Part shown: in pieces, positions 1 through 4,357 of the stretch | How the letters are laid out: each line of letters starts with the position of its first letter | Numbering within the stretch: the first letter of the stretch is position 1 | Assembly: GCA_013821585.1 (NCBI GenBank) | Contig: JACDGO010000143.1 | Coordinates: 1-6,013 of the forward strand | Reading direction: 5' to 3' | Length of the DNA stretch: 6,013 nucleotides | Source of the DNA: Sphingomonadaceae bacterium | GTDB taxonomy: Bacteria > Pseudomonadota > Alphaproteobacteria > Sphingomonadales > Sphingomonadaceae | Made by a program: the position numbers and the translations under genes | Notes under the pieces: model-generated | Told to the model about the DNA's origin: nothing | Seen by the model: the letters and a program-made list of their open reading frames with translations, nothing else | The model's database searches: none

Positions 1-1
1 T

Positions 2-1042
2 TCCAAAGGTGCGGCCGAGCAGACCGCAGCGGTAGCGGAAGTCGACAAGTTCGCCGACAAGCTTGGTCCGTTCGTCCTTGCGGCGCAAAAGACCCGGATG
101 CCGATGATCTTCACCGATGCCAAAGACGACGGAAATCCCATCGTCTTCGCCAATGAGGCATTTCACAAGCTGACCGGCTTTGATGAGGCAGAAGTTCTTG
201 GCACCGATTTCTACGAGCTTATTGCCCGTGGCGTCAGCTCAAAGTCAGCAAGCGAAATTAGAGCAGCTTTCGCGGGCAGCGCCGACAGTGAGCCTGAGCT
301 TTCGTTCAAGCGCGACGATGGGACTGTATTCTGCGCGTCGCTGTTCATCAGCCCGGTCGCCGACGATGACGGCGTGGTCGTTCAGCATTTCATTTCGCTT
401 GTAGATCGCACCAGCGATCGTGAAAAGCAGGCGCACTGCGAGATGCTGATCGACGAACTCAACCATCGTGTCAAAAACACCCTGGCGACGGTCCAGTCGA
501 TCACTCGCCAGGCGCTGCGCGGCGCCACAGACCCGGCCGTCATCCGCGAAACGATCGAATCGCGGATTTTTGCCCTGTCACGGTCGCATGACCTGCTCAG
601 TCACCAGAACTGGGAAGGGGCGAACCTCCGTGACGTTTTCGACGCGGCGCTCGAGCCGTTCCGCGCTGCGGATGGCTTGGCCGCGCGCTTCCGGATCGCC
701 GGTCCCGACGTTCGGCTGCCGCCCAAGGCGACGCTGGCGCTGGGGATCGCCTTTCATGAACTGGCGACAAATGCGGTCAAATACGGCGCGTTGTCGAACG
801 ATGCCGGCATTGTGGCGGCCGATTGGTCGATCAACGCCGCGACCGGCGGCGACCAGCTAAACATCCGGTGGCACGAAAGTGGCGGGCCGCCGGTAACGCC
901 GCCCGATCATAAGGGGTTCGGCTCTCAGGTCCTCGAACGCGGACTGTCTCACGAACTTGGCGGAACGGTCAGTCTTGAGTATCGCCGCAAAGGGGTCGCC
1001 TGCTTGATTGATCTGCCGGCCAAGGGAATAGCGGTTGAATAA
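2..1042 (+). CDS. PAS (LOV-derived) HWE/HRXXN-family sensor histidine kinase, 5' end outside window
   Basis: Soluble sensor kinase expected to autophosphorylate on histidine and pass the phosphate to a receiver protein. The reading frame is open to the left edge, so the ATG at 98 is internal: the 32 codons before it (ending LGPFVLAAQKTR) belong to the conserved PAS entry. Numbering from base 2, the PAS domain covers about residues 30-140 (FANEAF 49-54, LTGF 57-60, GTDFYELIA 67-75, FISPV near 115-119). The HWE/HisKA_2 dimerisation helix follows, with the HRVKN phospho-acceptor box (His155). The ATP-binding domain has HELATNAVKYG (252-262), WHE (290-292, the family signature) and GFGSQVLERGL (305-315). 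No membrane segment is visible. The 346 visible residues are close to the length of single-LOV HWE kinases, so little should be missing. The LOV cysteine motif is replaced, so light sensing is unlikely. It overlaps the response regulator gene by 8 bases. Family call is firm; the signal sensed is unknown. Confidence 0.93.
   Translation, partial: SKGAAEQTAAVAEVDKFADKLGPFVLAAQKTRMPMIFTDAKDDGNPIVFANEAFHKLTGFDEAEVLGTDFYELIARGVSSKSASEIRAAFAGSADSEPELSFKRDDGTVFCASLFISPVADDDGVVVQHFISLVDRTSDREKQAHCEMLIDELNHRVKNTLATVQSITRQALRGATDPAVIRETIESRIFALSRSHDLLSHQNWEGANLRDVFDAALEPFRAADGLAARFRIAGPDVRLPPKATLALGIAFHELATNAVKYGALSNDAGIVAADWSINAATGGDQLNIRWHESGGPPVTPPDHKGFGSQVLERGLSHELGGTVSLEYRRKGVACLIDLPAKGIAVE
1022..1027 (+). 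promoter_or_regulatory. Ribosome binding site setting the TTG start of the response regulator
   Basis: AAGGGA lies 7 bases before the TTG at 1035, inside the end of the kinase gene. An in-frame TAG at 1029-1031 blocks any start further upstream. The next ATG in frame (1083) would delete the acidic VVEDE pocket, so the TTG is almost forced. Confidence 0.6.
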
Positions 1043-1445
1043 CACCCTGTCTGGCCGCCGAATTCTCGTCGTTGAGGACGAGATGATGGTGCTGTGGAAC
1101 ATCGAGGCCGTCCTCGCAGACCTCGGCTGCAACGAAGTCGCGGCTGCCGCGACGTGCGCGCAAGCGTTCGACCTGATCAGCGGGCAACGGTTCGACATCG
1201 CGATGCTCGACCTCAACCTCGGGCATGAGACGAGCTATGGCGTGGCTGACGTGTTGGCGAACGACGGTGTCCCGTTCCTGTTTTCTACCGGATATAACGC
1301 GCAAGGTATCGACGCGCGGTTTCTCGCCCGGCCAGTCCTGATGAAGCCCTATAGCGACTCCGACCTTACCGCCATGTTGGTCGCTCTGCTGCCCAACGGC
1401 AACGAGGCTGTGCCAGTCGCGTTACCGCCGAACACTGCGAGCTAA
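1035..1445 (+). CDS. Single-domain response regulator (CheY-like receiver, FAT GUY-like)
   Basis: Stand-alone phosphoreceiver of 136 residues with no DNA-binding or enzymatic output domain, so it probably acts by protein contact or as a phosphate relay or sink. The visible active site is complete: acidic pocket E14-D15-E16 (VVEDE), phospho-acceptor Asp59 (MLDLNLG), switch Thr85 in FSTGY (83-87), and Lys104-Pro105 (MKPY). The F-S-T-G-Y string around the switch threonine resembles the FAT GUY motif of PhyR/SdrG-type receivers, which are partners of HRXXN kinases in sphingomonad general stress signalling. That functional link is inference. The gene overlaps the kinase by 8 bases and starts at TTG behind a good Shine-Dalgarno sequence, so the two are almost certainly co-transcribed and translationally coupled. 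The last 15 or so residues are a Pro/Ala-rich tail outside the fold. Confidence 0.92.
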   Translation: MNNTLSGRRILVVEDEMMVLWNIEAVLADLGCNEVAAAATCAQAFDLISGQRFDIAMLDLNLGHETSYGVADVLANDGVPFLFSTGYNAQGIDARFLARPVLMKPYSDSDLTAMLVALLPNGNEAVPVALPPNTAS

Positions 1446-1465
1446 CCCAAGGGGGCACAACCGAC

Positions 1466-1535
1466 TGCCTGCGGTGTTCAGCTTTGGTATTCGCCAGTGA
1501 AACGTCAGTTTCCCGGAGATACTGACCGCAGGGCA
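1466..1535. repeat. Inverted repeat downstream of the response regulator
   Basis: tgcctgcggt (1466-1475) can pair with accgcagggca (1525-1535) with one bulged base, and cagt (1495-1498) with actg (1521-1524) can nest inside. It begins 20 bases after the response regulator stop, where a terminator or processing hairpin would be expected. The loop is long and no T-run follows, so it is not a standard intrinsic terminator. Confidence 0.3.
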
Positions 1536-1640
1536 CTCTTGTCAAAAAGCTTCGTTCCGGCCGTCAGAGTGCGGAGTCCCGTTTATGCAGTTGGATCGCT
1601 AAAAGAGTGGCTTGTTTTGGGCGCCCCGGGCGATCTGGAG

Positions 1641-1712
1641 ATCGACTAGGATTGTGCGCTTAGCGGATCGGCTGAAAATGGACCAGAAGAGTCCTGCCCG
1701 ATCCTAGCCGAT
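1641..1712. repeat. Imperfect 14-base inverted repeat upstream of the MFS gene
   Basis: Arms atcgactaggattg (1641-1654) and cgatcctagccgat (1699-1712) pair over 14 positions with one mismatch and one G-U wobble, around a 44-base loop. It lies about 70 bases before the MFS start, so it could be a regulator-binding site, an RNA structure in the leader, or a small RNA. Nothing decides between these. Confidence 0.35.
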
Positions 1713-1784
1713 GTTCCCGGCACCGGACATAGCGGCGTCAGAATTCGATACGCCATTGCGGATCCAACGCATATTGGAATAGCC

Positions 1785-2966
1785 GTGCGCAGCCGCTCCC
1801 CAATTCCACGCACCGTTTGGGTGCTTGGCTTCGTCAGCTTGTTCATGGATATTTCGTCCGAAATTATTCACGCGCTGCTGCCGCTGTTTTTGACCGTGAC
1901 TCTGGGCGCCAGTGTCGTCCTGGTAGGGCTGATCGACGGCTTCGCGGAGGCAACCTCTTCAGTTGCGAAGGTCTTCTCCGGTTACGTTTCGGACCGGCTC
2001 GGACGGCGAAAGCCTCTAATCTTGGCGGGTTATGGCCTCGGCGCTTTGTCGAAGCCATTGTTCGCGCTCGCGGGCAGCCCAGCCGTTGTGTTTGTTTCGC
2101 GCTTCATCGATCGGGCAGCGAAAGGACTGCGGGGCGCGCCGCGCGACGCGCTGGTGGCCGATGTGACGCCGCTCGCCATTCGCGGCCGCGCCTATGGTCT
2201 TCGCCAGGCGCTCGACACCGTCGGGGCGTTCCTGGGACCCCTTGCAGCGATCGGGCTGATGGCGCTGCTCGCCAACGACATGCGGACCATTTTCTGGATC
2301 GCGACGGTACCTGCTGCGATTTCTGTGCTGTTCGTCCTGTTCGGGGTTGGTGACGGGCCGACCGTTCCTGGCGTACGCGACGCGCGGCCGCCGCTGCGCT
2401 TGGCCGATCTACGCCGGCTGGACGCCTCGTTCTGCAAGGTGGTGGCGATCGGAGTCGTCTTCACCATGGCACGGTTCAGTGAGGCGTTTCTGATTTTGAA
2501 GGCGCACGCCGAAGGACTCCCGCTGGCGCTTGCGCCGCTCGTTCTAGTTGTGATGAACATAGTATATGCGCTCGGCGCTTATCCAGCTGGGGTGCTGGCC
2601 GATCGACGCGACGCGCGCGTGCCGCTCCTGGGCGGGCTCGCTTGCCTCATCGCGGCGGACGTCGCGCTCGCGCTCGGCCCCGGCTTGTTGGGTGCCTTCA
2701 CCGGCATCGCGCTGTGGGGCGCGCACATGGCACTGACGCAAGGACTGATGGCCAAGCTCGTCGCCGAACGCTCCCCGGATGAGCTGCGCGGTTCCGCGTT
2801 CGGCGTATTCAACCTGGCGACCGGCGTGACGCTGCTTCTTGCAAGCCTCACGGCCGGACTCCTTTGGGAGACGATGGGACCAGCGGCAGCATTTCTCGCA
2901 GGCGCCGGCTTCGCTGGGGTTGCCGCCATCTCGGTTCTGTTTCTTCACAGAGGCGGGGATCGCTAG
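1785..2966 (+). CDS. MFS transporter, 12-helix, substrate unknown
   Basis: Inner-membrane secondary transporter of the major facilitator superfamily, probably a proton-coupled exporter. Its 393 residues are a normal full length, and alternating hydrophobic stretches run from about residue 11 to 387. The loop 2-3 signature is GYVSDRLGRRK (66-76). A charged block, RFIDRAAKGLRGAPRDAL (106-123), marks a subfamily that carries R-x-x-KGLR-x-x-PRDAL after helix 4. A second-half copy of the loop motif is seen as GVLADRRDAR (269-278), followed later by RGSAFGVFNL (335-344). The central cytoplasmic loop is about residues 188-215. The GTG start at 1785 has GGAA at 1776-1779 as a weak ribosome binding site. 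The next start in frame (ATG 1845-1847) would cut helix 1, so GTG is preferred. The transported substrate cannot be read from sequence; nearby metal genes suggest but do not show a resistance role. Confidence 0.9.
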   Translation: MRSRSPIPRTVWVLGFVSLFMDISSEIIHALLPLFLTVTLGASVVLVGLIDGFAEATSSVAKVFSGYVSDRLGRRKPLILAGYGLGALSKPLFALAGSPAVVFVSRFIDRAAKGLRGAPRDALVADVTPLAIRGRAYGLRQALDTVGAFLGPLAAIGLMALLANDMRTIFWIATVPAAISVLFVLFGVGDGPTVPGVRDARPPLRLADLRRLDASFCKVVAIGVVFTMARFSEAFLILKAHAEGLPLALAPLVLVVMNIVYALGAYPAGVLADRRDARVPLLGGLACLIAADVALALGPGLLGAFTGIALWGAHMALTQGLMAKLVAERSPDELRGSAFGVFNLATGVTLLLASLTAGLLWETMGPAAAFLAGAGFAGVAAISVLFLHRGGDR

Positions 2967-3075
2967 GCCTGAGCGAGCTCCCTCGCAGCCGCGGCGCTTC
3001 GAGCCGGAGCACCAATCGCGCCACGGCGGGCAGTACAAACAGCGTCAGCAGCGTCGCGGTGATCAGGCCACCTAG
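2965..3075 (-). pseudogene. Remnant of the C-terminal end of a heavy-metal RND efflux pump (CzcA/CusA type)
   Basis: Read on the minus strand from 3075 downward, the frame gives LGGLITATLLTLFVLPA and continues VARLVLRLEAPR. This closely matches the last transmembrane helix of CzcA/CusA-type inner-membrane pumps (family pattern GGLITxTLLTLxVLPxLY). Those pumps are over 1000 residues long; only about 35 codons are recognisable here. The residues before it (TTRICEE) do not fit the family, so the similarity breaks sharply near 3075. At the other end the frame runs without a stop into the antisense of the MFS gene end, so the natural C-terminus is also lost or altered. It cannot be functional. The likeliest origin is deletion of a metal efflux operon that once faced the MFS gene. 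Confidence 0.55.
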
Positions 3076-3481
3076 CTCTTCACAGATGCGAGTTGTCAGC
3101 ACTATGCGCACCAAACATCGAGGCAGGGAGGGGACTAAAGTTGTAGCCGAGATGGCTGAGCGGACGGAGATTACATCCAAACCACCCACGCTATTTTCCG
3201 TGGTCGGGATCGTCCGCTTTCGAGAAATGCGTGGTAAGCACTGAACGGCGGGCATTGGGGCGCACAGCGGACCTGCAGCGATTGATCGTGGCAACAAGCA
3301 AAGTCGCACCGCGGTGCTGAATGAAGGTGACAGTGGCGATGGCCACTCGCTGTACGTCTCGCAGGTGGCCAGCGTGCTGCCTGTTCTGGCATCCCTTCGC
3401 GGAGCCTGACGCAAGCCAGTGCTGGATTCGATGCGTCGAAGAACACCGTCGCAGTTCTGCTTTCGGTGCTGGAAAAATCAA
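3076..3481. other. About 400 bases without a recognisable gene
   Basis: Several overlapping frames on both strands are open here, as expected in GC-rich DNA, but none shows a family motif, plausible start context or hydrophobic pattern. A compact perfect hairpin sits at 3332-3347 (agtggc-gatg-gccact), and a third copy of its GTGGCC element follows at 3365-3370. The stretch lies between a pump remnant and a tRNA fragment, so it is probably decayed or scrambled sequence. The minus-strand sequence just past the tRNA CCA end (ttgattttt) looks like the normal T-rich trailer of a tRNA gene. Confidence 0.45.
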
Positions 3482-3536
3482 TGGTGCGGGCGGTCGGAAT
3501 CGAACCGACACTCCTCTCGGAACGGCATTTTGAGTG
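3482..3536 (-). other. 3' part of tRNA-Leu(CAA), probable attachment-site remnant (attR-like)
   Basis: Minus-strand reading gives the 3' part of a class II tRNA. The anticodon loop is CTCAAAA (3528-3534, anticodon CAA) and the 3' anticodon strand TGCCG (3523-3527). The long variable arm occupies 3510-3522 with a TCC-GAGA-GGA mini-stem. The T arm is GTCGG-TTCGATT-CCGAC (3493-3509), the acceptor strand CGCCCGC (3486-3492), the discriminator A, and CCA is encoded at 3482-3484. The bases beyond 3536 do not form the partner anticodon strand (CGGCA expected), D arm or 5' acceptor strand, so the 5' half is absent. A break at the anticodon loop with the 3' end kept is the usual product of tyrosine-recombinase integration into a tRNA gene. 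It should not give a functional tRNA. Confidence 0.75.
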
Positions 3537-3547
3537 GGACGAGACTT

Positions 3548-3631
3548 CCGTAAGTATTTGTAGTACAACGATTTAATTTCGTCAAGCCAAAAACTGTGTA
3601 AGGTTTTGGGTAAGTTTGCGGCCCCTTACAC
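3548..3631. repeat. Repeated GTAAG motifs and 8-base inverted repeat beside the tRNA fragment
   Basis: Direct copies cgtaagtat (near 3549), tgtaaggtt (near 3597) and ggtaagttt (near 3610) are followed by an inverted copy. GTGTAAGG (3596-3603) and CCTTACAC (3624-3631) form a perfect 8-base inverted repeat around 20 bases. The stretch is visibly richer in A/T than its surroundings. Beside a tRNA att remnant, such spaced short repeats would fit integrase arm-type or excisionase binding sites. That role is inference only. Confidence 0.35.
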
Positions 3632-3650
3632 GCAACCCCACAAAAAGTTG

Positions 3651-3947
3651 GATGCGGCTGAGAGTGCCACGAAACTGCTTTGAGGGCCAGGTGCCGAACG
3701 CAGCAAGGCGGAATACGCCTCGCATCACCTTCTAGGAAACGCGGCTTTTTCCAAGGCTGTAGCGCGAACGGTAACGAGACAATCTGGCAACTCGACCGGT
3801 GATATGGCGTGGATTGCCACGGAATCTCGGACGACTGGCAACTACAAGGGGCGACCTAAAGATAGCGCCTCGACCGAAACGATGGTCTTGCGTCGCGAAG
3901 GCGGCGCTTGGAAGATCGTCCACATTCACTGGTCGTCCGCTCGGTAG
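3651..3947 (+). pseudogene. Broken SnoaL/NTF2-like (DUF4440-type) gene
   Basis: One frame ending at TAG 3945-3947 reads ERSKAEYASHHLLGNAAF (from 3696), later WIATESRTTGNYKG, then ETMVLRREGGAWKIVHIHWSS at the C-terminus. This is the characteristic second half of small NTF2-fold, SnoaL-like proteins, which are often secreted and of uncertain function. Upstream the same frame gives DAAESATKLL and then TGA at 3681-3683, while the next frame reads FEGQV at 3679-3693, matching the EGGHVERSK region of the family. So a short internal deletion and frame changes have damaged the middle. The start, signal peptide and first helix are missing, and the sequence runs into the repeat-rich stretch next to the tRNA fragment. 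An internal ATG at 3801 could only give a 48-residue fragment. It converges on cueR; relatives near copper genes in sphingomonads would make it a lost member of the locus, but that is from memory. Confidence 0.7.
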
Positions 3948-3963
3948 GACCCCAGCTACCGGG
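3940..3963. terminator. Hairpin between convergent SnoaL-like remnant and cueR
   Basis: CGGTAG (3942-3947) and CTACCG (3956-3961) are perfect inverted arms around an 8-base loop. They extend by a wobble and a C-G pair to 3940 and 3963. The stop codons of both convergent genes lie within the arms. This could be a bidirectional terminator, but no T-run follows on either strand, so the call is weak. Confidence 0.3.
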
Positions 3964-4357
3964 AGGGAGCCTCCCCGGCCAAATCGTCGATAATCGGACA
4001 GCCGGGCCGATCATTGCCTTGGCAACGCGAGGCGAGGTCGAGAAGCGAACGGCGCATCGCTTCTAGCGCCGCTGACTTGCGCCCCAGTTCGTCCGCGCGA
4101 GCGGTCGCCAAGCGCTTCACGTCCGCACTCGATCGCGCGTCATCGCTCCAAAGGCCGAGCAACGTCCTGATCTCTTCGATCGGAAAACCGAGGTCGCGCG
4201 CATTGGCGATGAAGCGCAACCTGTGAACATCCGCGTCGGAATAATCGCGATAGCCGCTGTCGCGTCGCGGCGGCAAAGGAACCAGGCCGATCTTCTCATA
4301 GTGCCGGATCATACGCTGTGAGACCCCGCTGGTGACAGAGGCCGGCCCGATCTTCAC
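3956..4357 (-). CDS. cueR: Copper(I)-responsive MerR-family transcriptional regulator CueR
   Basis: Dimeric cytoplasmic sensor that binds Cu(I) and activates copper-export promoters by untwisting a long-spaced promoter. Its 133 residues are normal CueR length. The winged helix-turn-helix is in the first 70 residues ([13 protein letters not shown] 13-25, SGYRDY 34-39, [11 protein letters not shown] near 53-63). The dimerisation helix (about 78-110) follows. The metal loop is CQGNDRPGC with Cys112 and Cys120, the same spacing and numbering as the two copper ligands of E. coli CueR. Ser77 in SSADVK, which marks sensors of singly charged metals, is also present. It starts at GTG 4355-4357, inside the end of copA; the shared GTGA (4354-4357) points to translational coupling. 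Being in the ATPase operon suggests autoregulation together with copA. The promoter it would control lies outside the window. Confidence 0.93.
   Translation of the reverse strand: MKIGPASVTSGVSQRMIRHYEKIGLVPLPPRRDSGYRDYSDADVHRLRFIANARDLGFPIEEIRTLLGLWSDDARSSADVKRLATARADELGRKSAALEAMRRSLLDLASRCQGNDRPGCPIIDDLAGEAPSR

Larger units (their letters stand above)
1446..1784. other. Intergenic region with inverted repeats; no gene recognised
   Basis: This 339-base gap separates the signalling operon from the MFS gene. I see no convincing coding frame. A short minus-strand frame (1646-1846) runs into the MFS gene and has no family character. The stretch holds two long inverted repeats, listed separately, and a short one at 1631-1644 (cgatct-gg-agatcg). 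I found no GGAAC/GTT pair with the spacing expected of an EcfG stress promoter and no clear sigma-70 promoter, although the transporter promoter should lie here. Confidence 0.5.

Noticed and set aside
857..1304. Minus-strand frames opposite the kinase end and response regulator
   Set aside because: They lie fully antisense to conserved kinase and receiver motifs and show no motif of their own.
1446..1784. EcfG-type stress promoter
   Set aside because: A GTTCC (minus-strand GGAAC) occurs near 1553, but no GTT lies at the needed 16-17 base spacing.
3265..3350. Plus-strand AAIDRGNKQ reminiscent of a CusB-type adaptor protein
   Set aside because: Only nine residues fit and the strand is opposite to that of the RND remnant; too short to separate from chance.
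2848..3414. Whole 188-codon minus-strand frame as a gene
   Set aside because: Only the roughly 35 codons at 2965-3075 resemble a family (RND pump end); the rest is antisense of the MFS end and unrecognisable sequence.
3321..3533. Plus-strand 70-codon frame ending GAGGRNRTDTPLGTAF
   Set aside because: Its C-terminal end is the translation of the antisense of the tRNA-Leu 3' part, a common false protein tail; the rest has no family character.
3191..3568. Minus-strand 125-codon frame containing VRFRPPAP
   Set aside because: VRFRPPAP is the translation of the tRNA T arm and acceptor; the frame crosses the tRNA fragment and shows no other motif.
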